Below, piece by piece: positions 18,261-26,592 of a DNA stretch of 64,000 bases. Source of the stretch: Micromonospora sp. NBC_01813 (GTDB lineage Bacteria > Actinomycetota > Actinomycetes > Mycobacteriales > Micromonosporaceae); assembly GCF_035917335.1 (NCBI RefSeq), contig NZ_CP109067.1, positions 2,107,001-2,171,000 on the forward strand, written 5' to 3'. The notes beneath the pieces are model-generated. The model ran no database searches. It saw only the letters and a program-made list of their open reading frames with translations, and was not told the DNA's origin. Each line of letters begins with the position of its first letter. The first letter of the stretch is position 1. The position numbers were made by a program, and so were the translations under genes.

Positions 18261-18907
18261 TACTCCTTGGCCAACGCGTCCACCGGCCCACGCCAGGTGT
18301 CCTGGTTGTACGGGCCGATGTACGGACTCAGCTCCTCCATGATCTTGCCGAACTTCGGCTTGTCGTGAATCCGCGCGTCGTCTTGGGTGTGCGCCACCGA
18401 ACGTTCCAGCAGGTGCACGTAGACGTCGTCGATGGAGTAGAGCCAGCGGGCGGTCACGCTCATCTCCACCGGCAGCGTGCCGGCATCGGACTCGGTGAAG
18501 ATCTGCGCGACGTTGTCCTCCGCGCCGGGTTTGATCCGCCCGACGATGACGGTCAGGTGCCGCTCGCCGGAGTCAGAATCGGCATCGGCCGAGGCCGCCC
18601 ATCGGTAGAACTCCTTGGCGACCGAGTGCGACGGGTTCTGCCACCCCCTCGGGTACGGGGTGACGTACGGGCCGATCGCCTCGGCGATCTCCTTGAACGC
18701 GGGTAGTCCCCGGTTCTGCCCGGACACCGCCGGGTCCTCGTTGCGTTCGACGATGTGGATGTACAGGTCGTGGTGGGACATCAGGATCCGGCCGATCACG
18801 CCGAAGTCCTGCGGCCGGGTGGCCTTGTCGTAGTGGCCGAAGACCTTGGCGATCTTGTCCTCGCTGCCGGGCACCATGCGGCAGACGATCACGTTTCGGA
18901 AGACCAT
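18236..18907 (-). CDS. Tandem TcmI-family polyketide cyclase
   Basis: A 223-residue protein made of two homologous TcmI-type cyclase units. Each has a predicted ferredoxin-like fold: residues 1-110 (MVPGSEDKIAKVF, DLYIHIVE, EAIGPYVTPY, VAKEFYRW) and 115-223 (IKPGAEDNVAQIF, DVYVHLLE, EELSPYIGPY, LAKEYYRW). TcmI-family enzymes direct ring closure in aromatic (type II) polyketides; most are single-domain, about 110 residues. ATG 18907 is preceded by GAGGAG. It is the last gene of a four-gene operon of tailoring enzymes. No ketosynthase, chain-length factor or ACP gene is in this window, so the substrate is unknown. Confidence 0.9.
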   Translation of the reverse strand: MVFRNVIVCRMVPGSEDKIAKVFGHYDKATRPQDFGVIGRILMSHHDLYIHIVERNEDPAVSGQNRGLPAFKEIAEAIGPYVTPYPRGWQNPSHSVAKEFYRWAASADADSDSGERHLTVIVGRIKPGAEDNVAQIFTESDAGTLPVEMSVTARWLYSIDDVYVHLLERSVAHTQDDARIHDKPKFGKIMEELSPYIGPYNQDTWRGPVDALAKEYYRWRAED

Positions 18908-18939
18908 GACTTCTCCTCGCAGATCGGTCGGGCGGGCTG

Positions 18940-20196
18940 TCACCCGGTGGTCGTGGTGGTGGTGGTGGTGAAGCTGACCGGTAGTTCCAGCAGGCCGCGG
19001 AACGGCGACGCCGGGGGCAGCCGGTGCAGTTGGTCGACCGGTACGGCCAGCCGCAGGTCCGGCAGCCGGCGCAGCAGCGCCCCGATGCCGATCCGCGTCT
19101 CCATCCGGGCCAGCGACACGCCCAGGCAGTAGTGCACGCCGTGGCCGAAGCCGAGGTGCGGGCCGCGTTCGCTGGTCACGTCGAGCCGGTCGGGGTCGGT
19201 GAAGTGGTCCGGGTCTCGGTCGGCCGAGTTGAGTACCACGCCGACCGCCGCCCCGCGCGGGATGCGGACGCCGTCGTAGTCCAGATCCTCGGTGGCGACC
19301 CGGGGGCTGGCGATCGGCAGCGGGCCGTCGAAGCGCAGCAGTTCCTCGATCGCCACCGGTAGCAGCTCGGGTCGGGTCCGCAGTAGGTCGAGCTGGTCGG
19401 GGTTCGTCAGCAACGCCAGCATGGCGTTGCCGATGAAGTCGGCGGTGGTCTGGTGCCCGGCGAACAGCAGCAGGAACGCGGTGGAGACCAGCTCCCGCTC
19501 GGTCAGTTTCCCGTCCTGGTCGCAGGCGTCGATCAGGGCACTGATCATGTCGTCGGCGGGGGTGGCGCGCTTGTCCCGGACGAGTCCGGTGAGGTAGTCG
19601 TGCAGCAGCAGCTGCACCTGCTGCACCGCCGCCCGTTCCTGCTCCGGTGGCCGGCTGGCCGACCCGGAGGTACGGATCACCTGGGTCCAACCGAGCACCT
19701 GCTCGTGGTCGGCCTTGGGCACCCCGAGCAGTTCGCAGATCACCACCATCGGCAGCGGGATCGCGAAGTCGTGCATCAGGTCCGCCGCGCCGCGCGGCGC
19801 GAACGTGTCGATCAGGTCGTCAACGAGTCGCGTCACCCGGGGGCGCAGCGCCTCGATCCGCCGGGGGGCGAACGCCTGCGACACCAGCCGGCGCAACCGG
19901 CTGTGCTCCGGCGGGTCGGAGTTGAGCATGTTCTGGTTAAGGCCCTCCGAGTTCGGCCCGAAGAACCGCAGGTAGTGCCCTTCGGGACCGTAGAGGTCCT
20001 TGGTCAGTCGGGGGTCGGTCAGCGCCGCGCGGGCATCGTCGTACCGGGTGATCAGGTAGGACTCGAAGCGGGGCGAGGCGACCAGGCGGACCGGGGTCTC
20101 GTCGCGCATCCGGGTGTAAATGGGGTACGGGTCGACGGCGTACTCGTCGGTGTAGAACTCCCCCGTCGGCACGGGTTGTTGCGCGTCGGCGGTCAT
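18940..20196 (-). CDS. Cytochrome P450
   Basis: A 418-residue soluble bacterial P450. The heme-binding loop FGHGVHYCLG (ligand C357), the I-helix oxygen-activation motif AGHQTT (246-251) and the K-helix EELLR (284-288) are all intact. The size and motifs fit actinobacterial tailoring P450s (CYP105/CYP107-like groups), which need ferredoxin partners; none is encoded here. The C-terminus ends in eight Thr encoded by a near-pure triplet repeat. ATG 20196 overlaps the stop of the ABM gene as ATGA. It likely hydroxylates or couples an aromatic polyketide intermediate, inferred from the cyclase and monooxygenase neighbours. Confidence 0.95.
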   Translation of the reverse strand: MTADAQQPVPTGEFYTDEYAVDPYPIYTRMRDETPVRLVASPRFESYLITRYDDARAALTDPRLTKDLYGPEGHYLRFFGPNSEGLNQNMLNSDPPEHSRLRRLVSQAFAPRRIEALRPRVTRLVDDLIDTFAPRGAADLMHDFAIPLPMVVICELLGVPKADHEQVLGWTQVIRTSGSASRPPEQERAAVQQVQLLLHDYLTGLVRDKRATPADDMISALIDACDQDGKLTERELVSTAFLLLFAGHQTTADFIGNAMLALLTNPDQLDLLRTRPELLPVAIEELLRFDGPLPIASPRVATEDLDYDGVRIPRGAAVGVVLNSADRDPDHFTDPDRLDVTSERGPHLGFGHGVHYCLGVSLARMETRIGIGALLRRLPDLRLAVPVDQLHRLPPASPFRGLLELPVSFTTTTTTTTG

Positions 20197-20579
20197 CGTG
20201 TCTCCTCTGGTTCGCTCGGCACGCTGTGCAGCACCTGGTACGTGTGCCGCTGCGCGGACTCCCGCAGGTCCCGGATCACCCGCAGCAACTCGTCGCGCTG
20301 TTCGCTGCGGCCGAAGGCGTCCAGTCGCCGCCGGTCGGCCCAGTCGGTGATGATCAGGTAGCTACGCGGGTCGTCGGCGTCACGGATGAGGTCCTGACGC
20401 AGACAGCCGTCCAGGGTGCGGATCTGGTCCGCGATGGTCAGCCACGCGGCTTCGAAACGCCGTCCGCAGCCCTCCCGGGTACGCATCGCCAGCACCGCGC
20501 GGACGGTGCCGGTGCCGGTCGCCTCGTCGGCGGCCGCCGGGCCGGTGGTCGCCTCGGCGGCCGCCGGTGTCGCGTTCAC
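20193..20579 (-). CDS. Antibiotic biosynthesis monooxygenase (ABM) domain protein
   Basis: A 128-residue protein with an Ala/Thr-rich leader (about 25 residues) and one ABM domain. The domain shows VRAVLAMRTREGCGRRFEAAW, GCLRQDLIRDADDPRSYLII and DWADRRRLDAF. ABM proteins are ferredoxin-like dimers; some are cofactor-free anthrone or quinone-forming oxygenases, others only assist. The domain strongly resembles the N-terminal domain of the neighbouring fusion protein (EWADDAALRAY, DANDPGAL), suggesting duplication. The GTG at 20579 overlaps the fusion protein's stop as GTGA and its own stop overlaps the P450 start as ATGA. Confidence 0.88.
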   Translation of the reverse strand: MNATPAAAEATTGPAAADEATGTGTVRAVLAMRTREGCGRRFEAAWLTIADQIRTLDGCLRQDLIRDADDPRSYLIITDWADRRRLDAFGRSEQRDELLRVIRDLRESAQRHTYQVLHSVPSEPEETR

Positions 20580-22864
20580 TGTGGGCCGCCGTCGAAGGTC
20601 AGGTGCAGGTGGTGGCGCAGCGCCTCGGCGTCGATGGGGCAGCTGCGGAACCCGACGTGCCCGTCCGGGCGGATCAGGTACGCGGCGGCGCCGGTCACGC
20701 CGTACCCGGCCTGGAAGGCACCGTCGGTGTCGCGTACCGCCGGGGGGTTCGGCGCCGACGGTGCCGGCGCGTCCGGGCCGAGCAGCAGGTAGACCTCGAC
20801 CTCGCCGTACGTCTGTTGCCGCACGTCGGCGCTGAGCTTCTCTACGGTGGCCATGGTCGCGTCGTCGGCCTCGGCGTCGGCGTACAGCAGCAGCGTGTGC
20901 CGGGTGCCGCGGGTCAGGTCCCGCAACCGCAGCGGGTGGCCGACGCCGGGGCGGCGCAGTCCGCACACGTCCGGGGCGCGTTCGCCGGGTGCCGGTCCGG
21001 CGGCCGTCGGGTGCCCGGCGCCGGACGACTCGCCGACCAGTGGGCTGTCGGCGTAGCTGACCAGCATCGACATCTCCTGCAGGAACTGGCGTTTGAGGTC
21101 TTCGCGGTCCAGTTCGTCGGTGAACGCCAACCGCACCGCCCGCCCGACGACCTCCTCGCCCTGCGGCCGCCGTTCGATCTGGTAGCTGTCCAGCAGGCCG
21201 GGGGCGGCGACGCCCCGGACCGCCAGCGCCAGCTTCCAGGCAAGATTCCAGGCGTCCTGGATGCCGGTGTTCATGCCCTGCCCGCCGGCGGGCGGATGCA
21301 GGTGCGCGGCGTCGCCGGCGACGAAGACCCGTCCGTCGCGGTAGCGGTCGACGATGCCGTGACTGATCCGGAAGATCGACGACCAGCGCAGGTTCGACGC
21401 CCGGGTGCCGGGCGGGGCCAGCTGGTCCAGCACGGCCTGCACGTCGGCCAGGGTGGGTTCGTCGAGCTCGGCGCTGAAGCCGGGCGGCGCGTTCTCGCCA
21501 CGGGTGGCGGCGAAGTAGCGCGGTGGCGCCATGGTCGCGATCCGGTAGCGCGCTTCACCCCGCAGCGGTACGCAGACCAGCATGTTGTCCAGCTGTCCGT
21601 CGGTTTCGTGGATGAACCGCAGCAGGTGTCCGGCGGGCATGTCCCAGTCGAGGTCGACGTCGCCGAGCATGAACAGTTGTGGGAATCGGCCCAGCCCGCC
21701 GGTGAAGGTCAGCCCGAGCAGTTGACGCACGGTACTGTGTGCGCCGTCGGCGCCGACCAGGTACTTGGCGCGCACCGTCTCGGTGCCGCCGTCGGCCAGG
21801 GCGAGGGTGGCGGTGACGCCGTCGTCGTCGCCGGTGAAGCCGACGAGGGCGGTGCCGCGCTGCGGCCGTAGGCCGAGCGTGGCGAGCCGGTCGGTGAGGA
21901 TGCGTTCGGTTTCGTACTGCGGCAGGCCCAGGTGTCCGTACGGCAGGTCCGGCAGCTCCCAGCTGCCCCGGTGCACCTGGTGGCCGTTGACGAAGACCGC
22001 CTGGCCGGTCAGCCAACTGCCGGCGTTCATCGCTTCCCGTACGACGCCCTGCTCCTCCCAGATCTCCATGGTGCGGCAGTGCACCCCGATGGCCTTGTCG
22101 GCCTGGCCCGGCGGGGTGGTCAGCTTGTCGACGACGCGGCAGTCGACGCCGCGACGGGCCAGTTCGATCGCGGCGGTCAGCCCGGTGGGTCCGGCCCCGA
22201 CGATCAGCACGTCCGTGCTGCGGTGCCGGTCGGTCACGGGCTCGGTCACGACCGGGTCGGTCAGGGCGGCGTCGACCGGGTCGGCGGGGTGGAACAGCCG
22301 GGGTCGGATGCCGACGAGGAAGTCGGCGATCGGGCCGGCCTCGGCCCGCTCGTGGTCGGGGTCGCTGATCCAGCGGCGGAACTGCTCCTGGCTGCTCCAC
22401 TCGGCGAAGATGTGGTGCACCGGCGAGCCGGGTTCGCGCAGCAGCTCCTCGCTCAGGTAGCCGGGCACCGCCGACATGGCGGCGACCACCTGGGCGTGGC
22501 CACGCTGGAACTCGTCGACCCGGTCGGCCGGGACGGTGATCGCCACGTCCACGTAGACCCGGGCCTCGGTGCCGGCCCGTCCCCGCATCACCCGGTAGCT
22601 GCCGGCGACCGGCGGCTCGCAGGCGGCCCGCACCGCGTCGGCAAGCTGTGCGGCGACCGGCCCTGCGGTGTAGGCACGCAGCGCCGCGTCGTCGGCCCAT
22701 TCGGTGACCACGACTAAGGCGCCGGGGTCGTTGGCGTCGACCAACAGTTGCCGCAGCCGGTTGCCCTGCGCCGCGCCGATGGCGTCGGCGACAGCGAGCC
22801 ACGCGGATTCCAGCACGGTTTCGAATCCGCGACGGGCGCGGATCCGGAGCATTGTCCTGATCAT
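20576..22864 (-). CDS. Fusion of two ABM domains with an FAD-dependent aromatic monooxygenase
   Basis: A 762-residue fusion protein. Residues 1-95 form one ABM domain (MIRTMLRIRARRGFETVLES, EWADDAALRAY). Residues 100-190 form a second, less similar one (VYVDVAITVPADRVDEF, HIFAEWSSQEQF). From residue 218 there is a class A flavin monooxygenase with FAD-binding GAGPTG (223-228), the YLVGADGAHSTVR motif and a late GRVFVAGDAAHLHPPAGGQG motif. The C-terminus has a thioredoxin-like domain of the polyketide hydroxylase type. It likely hydroxylates an aromatic polyketide using NAD(P)H and oxygen. ATG 22864 has AGGGGG upstream and opens the operon. ABM fused to the flavoenzyme suggests two successive oxidations on one intermediate. 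Confidence 0.92.
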   Translation of the reverse strand: MIRTMLRIRARRGFETVLESAWLAVADAIGAAQGNRLRQLLVDANDPGALVVVTEWADDAALRAYTAGPVAAQLADAVRAACEPPVAGSYRVMRGRAGTEARVYVDVAITVPADRVDEFQRGHAQVVAAMSAVPGYLSEELLREPGSPVHHIFAEWSSQEQFRRWISDPDHERAEAGPIADFLVGIRPRLFHPADPVDAALTDPVVTEPVTDRHRSTDVLIVGAGPTGLTAAIELARRGVDCRVVDKLTTPPGQADKAIGVHCRTMEIWEEQGVVREAMNAGSWLTGQAVFVNGHQVHRGSWELPDLPYGHLGLPQYETERILTDRLATLGLRPQRGTALVGFTGDDDGVTATLALADGGTETVRAKYLVGADGAHSTVRQLLGLTFTGGLGRFPQLFMLGDVDLDWDMPAGHLLRFIHETDGQLDNMLVCVPLRGEARYRIATMAPPRYFAATRGENAPPGFSAELDEPTLADVQAVLDQLAPPGTRASNLRWSSIFRISHGIVDRYRDGRVFVAGDAAHLHPPAGGQGMNTGIQDAWNLAWKLALAVRGVAAPGLLDSYQIERRPQGEEVVGRAVRLAFTDELDREDLKRQFLQEMSMLVSYADSPLVGESSGAGHPTAAGPAPGERAPDVCGLRRPGVGHPLRLRDLTRGTRHTLLLYADAEADDATMATVEKLSADVRQQTYGEVEVYLLLGPDAPAPSAPNPPAVRDTDGAFQAGYGVTGAAAYLIRPDGHVGFRSCPIDAEALRHHLHLTFDGGPQ

Positions 22865-22965
22865 GAGGTCCCCCTGACGGCGTGCGCGGCACGGGTCGAC
22901 TGGTCCGCCGGGCCGGTGACCGGCAGCCGGTGGACCTGACCTTTGCCGACGCGGCGTCACCTGGG

Positions 22966-23003
22966 CGTCAACGGCCGACGGGCCGGCTTGTCCGGCCGGT
23001 GAC
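22966..23003 (-). terminator. Possible terminator after the galactosidase operon
   Basis: GGCCGG and CCGGCC form a perfect 6-bp inner stem around CTTGT, flanked by an outer CGTCA/TGACG pairing. It lies between the GH36 stop (23066) and the start of the tailoring operon (22864) on the same strand. There is no T-run. Confidence 0.4.
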
Positions 23004-23065
23004 GCGCACGCGACGCGCCGCCGGCGACGATGTCGCGGTGTGCGAGTCAGCCGCGCGGGGCGCGG

Positions 23066-25201
23066 TCAGTCGAGTGCGTCGACGGTGAACAGCGCGGCCT
23101 GCTGCGGGTTGAGCAGCGGCGCGGGCAGTCCGACCTCGGCCAGCAGCCGACCGGGCAGGGTCACCGCGCCGTCGCGCAGCCAGGCGGGCGGCTGCACCTG
23201 CATCGTCACCGGATCGGGGCCGATCCGTAGTGGACGGACGAGGTAGCGTTGGTCCGGGTCCAGCCCGGCCAGGCGCAGCGGCACCGGCAGCGCGGACCGC
23301 GCCGCGTCGAGAGCGACCAGGGCGTACAACCCGGTCGTGCGGGCGGCGTCGACCACGCCGTGCAGGTGCCGGGCCGGGTCGGGGCTGTCGCAGCGCACCA
23401 GGGTGCCGGTGTGCAGCAGCGACCGCAGCCGCCGGTACGCGGCCACCCATTCGGCGACGTACCGGCGCTCGACAGCGGTCGCGGCGGTCAGGTCCCATTC
23501 GATGCCGGCGTGCCCGAACAGCGCGGTGGCCAGCCGGAACCCGAGGTCGGTGGCGCGCCCGGTGACGTGCGCGGTGCCGGCGCCCAGATGTCCGCCGAGG
23601 TATTCCAGCGGCATCAGTACGCTGCTCCACCGCATGATCCGCTGCCGGTCGAGCGGGTCGTTGGTGTCGGAGGTCCAGAACCGGTCGACCAGCTCCGCGA
23701 TGCCGAGGTCGATCCGGGCGCCGCCGGAGGCGCAGCTTTCGATCTCCACGTCGGGGAAGGCCACCCGCAGGTCGGCGAGCAGCCGGTACAGCGCCGTCGT
23801 CTGCCGGTGGGCGCCGGTGGCGGCGAGCAGGTCCCGGTTGTGGTCCCATTTCAGGTACGCGATCGGGTACGCGCCCAGCAGCGCGCTGAGCCGCTCGCGC
23901 AGGTAGCCGCAGGCGTCCGGGTTGGCCAGGTCGAGGACCCGCTGGTGACGCCAGGTCGGGGCGTGTGCCGGGCCGAGCAGCCAGTCGGGATGGGCGCGGG
24001 CCAGCTCGGAGTCGGGGCTGACCATCTCCGGTTCGACCCACAGGCCGAAGTCCATGCCCCTGGCCCGCACCCGGTCGATCAGTGGCGTCAGCCCGGCCGG
24101 CCAGCGCCGTGGGTCGACGTACCAGTCGCCGAGCGCCCGCCGGTCGTCGACCCGGCCGGTGAACCAGCCGTCGTCGAGGACGAAGCGTTCGACGCCGACC
24201 TCGGCGGCGGCGTCGACCAGGTCGGCGAGCCGCTCCAGGTCATGGTCGAAGTAGACGGCTTCCCAGGTGTTGAGCACCACCGGGCGGGGTCCGCGCGCGG
24301 GCCGGCGGGCCCGGATCCAGCCGTGCAGCCGGGCGGAGAGCCCGTCGAGGCCGGCGTCGGACCAGGTGGCGACGGTCCACGGGGTGGTGTAGGTGGCACC
24401 CGGTGGCAGGATCATCTCGCCGGGGGCCAGTAGTTCGCCGGCGCCGAGCAGGCTGTGCCCGGTGGCCTGCCGTTCGGCCCAGAGCCGTTTGTCGCCGCTC
24501 CACGCCAGGTGTGCCGCCCACACCTCGCCGGTGCGGAAGCCGAAACCTGCGGTGCCGGCAACCATCAGGTACGGGTCGTCGTGACCGGGCCGACCGTGGC
24601 GGGTCTCCCGGGTCCACGCGCCGTGGCGCAGCGCGCCCCGCTGCGGGCGGCGCTCGTGTGACCACAGGCCGGTGAAGTCGAGGATCTCGTCGGCCTGCGG
24701 CGGCACCGGCAGCAGCACGTCGAGCGCGGCGAGGTGCAGGTCGACGGTGGCGGTGTTGCGCACCTGGTGGCGTACCCGCAGCACACCCTGGTCGCTGAGC
24801 TGCAGGTCGCTGGTCACCAGCAGACCGCCGTCGGCCGGTGCCGACTCGACGGTGAGATCGCCGAAGCCGGTCCGGCGTACCGCGTACAGCCGCAGGTCGT
24901 CGACCCCTCCGGCGGCCGGCGGCGGCCCGGCCCGGCCCGCGGTGCCCGACGGTGCCGCCCAGTGTCCGGCGATGCCGGGCCGGCCGGTCCAACCCTGCCC
25001 CGGGGTGGGCAGCAGGGTCAGCCGCAGCGGGTGGTCGACGGCGCTGGGCGGCACCGCCGGGGTCGCCGCGTCGGCGAACGCCACCAACTCGTCCTCGGCC
25101 AGCTCACCCAGGTCGGCGCCCCAGTGCAGGACCACCGGCGGGTGCGGGCCCCGGGCATCCAGCACGAGGCTGGTGCCCGCGGCCCGCAGGTACGCGATCA
25201 A
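23066..25201 (-). CDS. Alpha-galactosidase, GH36
   Basis: A 711-residue GH36 enzyme that removes terminal alpha-linked galactose (raffinose-type sugars, galactomannan side chains) with retention. An N-terminal beta-supersandwich (about 1-290) precedes a TIM barrel. The nucleophile D453 sits in YLKWDHNRD, and the SDTND motif (511-515) supplies the acid/base Asp. Other barrel markers are NTWEAVYFDHD, VLDDGWF, GLWVEPEMV and ESCASGGAR. No signal peptide is seen, so it acts on imported oligosaccharides. The start is TTG 25201, supported by AGGAG 10 nt upstream, placed inside the 3' end of the binding-protein gene 6 bp away. It is last in the operon. Confidence 0.93.
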   Translation of the reverse strand: MIAYLRAAGTSLVLDARGPHPPVVLHWGADLGELAEDELVAFADAATPAVPPSAVDHPLRLTLLPTPGQGWTGRPGIAGHWAAPSGTAGRAGPPPAAGGVDDLRLYAVRRTGFGDLTVESAPADGGLLVTSDLQLSDQGVLRVRHQVRNTATVDLHLAALDVLLPVPPQADEILDFTGLWSHERRPQRGALRHGAWTRETRHGRPGHDDPYLMVAGTAGFGFRTGEVWAAHLAWSGDKRLWAERQATGHSLLGAGELLAPGEMILPPGATYTTPWTVATWSDAGLDGLSARLHGWIRARRPARGPRPVVLNTWEAVYFDHDLERLADLVDAAAEVGVERFVLDDGWFTGRVDDRRALGDWYVDPRRWPAGLTPLIDRVRARGMDFGLWVEPEMVSPDSELARAHPDWLLGPAHAPTWRHQRVLDLANPDACGYLRERLSALLGAYPIAYLKWDHNRDLLAATGAHRQTTALYRLLADLRVAFPDVEIESCASGGARIDLGIAELVDRFWTSDTNDPLDRQRIMRWSSVLMPLEYLGGHLGAGTAHVTGRATDLGFRLATALFGHAGIEWDLTAATAVERRYVAEWVAAYRRLRSLLHTGTLVRCDSPDPARHLHGVVDAARTTGLYALVALDAARSALPVPLRLAGLDPDQRYLVRPLRIGPDPVTMQVQPPAWLRDGAVTLPGRLLAEVGLPAPLLNPQQAALFTVDALD

Positions 25202-25207
25202 GGTTGA

Positions 25208-26539
25208 CTACTCCTGCACCGGAATCGACTGGGACTTCAGGGTATCCACCGTCGAGGCCTGGGCGGCGGTCAACGCCTCCAGCAGGGTGCCCTGCCCGGA
25301 CACGGCGGCCTTGAACCCGTCGGAGGCGTCGGCGTAGGTCTGGGTCATCGTCGGTCCCCACACGAAGTCCGCCGCGACCTGCTCGGAAGCCTCGGCGAAG
25401 ACGTCGTAGATGGGCTGGCCGCCGTAGAACTCCACGCCTTCGCGCAGTGCCGGCAGTTGGGCGCCGGCGGTGGTCGCCGGGTAGAGGTTCGCCTCGGCGT
25501 TGAGCAGGGTCAGCGCCTCCTCGGAGGTGTTCAGCCACAGGGCGAACTGGGCCGCCTCGTAGACGTGCTCGGAGCCGCGGAACACCGCCGTCGACGAGCC
25601 ACCCCAGTTACCGGCGGCCGAGTCGCCTTCGTTCCACTGTGGCATCGGGGCCACCGACCAGTTGCCGGCGGTGTCCGGTGCCCCGGAGCTGATCGAGTTG
25701 GCGCCCCACACCGCCGAGACCCAGGTCCAGGCGGAGCCGCTGTTGTAGGCGTTGTCCCATTCGGTGGTCCACGGCGGCTCGGTGGAGACCAGGTCCCGGT
25801 CGATCAGGTCCTGCCAGTACTCGGCCACCTGGGTGGTCTGTGGGTCGGTGAAGTCGACCGTCCACTGGTCACCGTCGTTGCCGAACCACCGGCCACCGGC
25901 CTGCCAGGCCAGTCCGGCGAACTGGTTGATGTCGCTCTGCGAGAAGTTGGTGATGTAGCCGCCGGCGGCCCGCACCGTCTCGGCGGCGGCCGCGTACTCC
26001 GCCCAGGTGGTGGGGACCTCGATGCCGTTGGCCTCGAACAGGTCCGAGCGGTAGAACAGCGCCATCGGCCCGGCGTCCTGCGGTACGGCGAACGCCGAAC
26101 CGTCCTCCCCGAAGCTGACCTGCCCCCAGGTCCAGTCGACGAACTGGTCCTGGGCGTCCAGCACGATGTCGCAGGCGCCGAGGTCGACCAGTCCGTCCTG
26201 GACCCGGAAGCTGGGCAACGCGTCGTACTCGATCTGGCCGAGGTCGGGGGCGTTGCCGGCCTGTAGTTGGTTGAAGAAGTTCTGGTACGTGCCGCCGTTG
26301 CCGTTCGGGCCGGTCTGCACGTTGACCTGGATGTCGGGGTTCTGCTCGTTCCAGACGTCGACGACCTGCTCGATGCCGGGAATCCAGGAGGTGAAGTCGA
26401 GGGTGACCGGGCTGTCGGACGGGCTGCAGTCGGTGGCGGCGGTGCCGCCGCCGTCGGTGTCGGATTCGCCGGATGAGCAGGCGGTCAGCGCTAGGGTGCC
26501 GGTCAGCAGCACGCCGACCGTTTTCGCGGCAAGGCGCAT
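25208..26539 (-). CDS. ABC transporter sugar-binding lipoprotein
   Basis: A 443-residue extracellular binding protein of the carbohydrate uptake (CUT1) family. The signal ends GTLALTACSSG, where TAC is the lipobox. A Ser/Gly linker (GESDTDGGG) follows, then a two-lobe binding protein with VTLDFTSWIPG, FNQLQAGNAPDL, FAVPQDAGPMALFYRSDLF and a late ASEQVAADFVWGPTMTQTYAD. The many Trp fit sugar stacking. It should deliver galactosides to the two permeases encoded upstream in the operon. No ATPase is encoded here; actinobacterial CUT1 systems usually share an MsiK-type ATPase encoded elsewhere. AAGGA precedes ATG 26539. Confidence 0.93.
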   Translation of the reverse strand: MRLAAKTVGVLLTGTLALTACSSGESDTDGGGTAATDCSPSDSPVTLDFTSWIPGIEQVVDVWNEQNPDIQVNVQTGPNGNGGTYQNFFNQLQAGNAPDLGQIEYDALPSFRVQDGLVDLGACDIVLDAQDQFVDWTWGQVSFGEDGSAFAVPQDAGPMALFYRSDLFEANGIEVPTTWAEYAAAAETVRAAGGYITNFSQSDINQFAGLAWQAGGRWFGNDGDQWTVDFTDPQTTQVAEYWQDLIDRDLVSTEPPWTTEWDNAYNSGSAWTWVSAVWGANSISSGAPDTAGNWSVAPMPQWNEGDSAAGNWGGSSTAVFRGSEHVYEAAQFALWLNTSEEALTLLNAEANLYPATTAGAQLPALREGVEFYGGQPIYDVFAEASEQVAADFVWGPTMTQTYADASDGFKAAVSGQGTLLEALTAAQASTVDTLKSQSIPVQE

Positions 26540-26592
26540 CGGAGTCCTTCTTTCAAGGTGGGTGGATGGTGTCGGAGGGAAAGATCGGTGGG

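Noticed and set aside
20567-22717. Long plus-strand frames across the monooxygenase region
   Set aside because: They oppose the fusion monooxygenase with intact FAD motifs; amino-acid composition is typical of shadow frames.
18236-22864. A complete type II polyketide cluster
   Set aside because: No ketosynthase, chain-length factor, acyl carrier protein or ketoreductase is present; only tailoring-type genes are seen.
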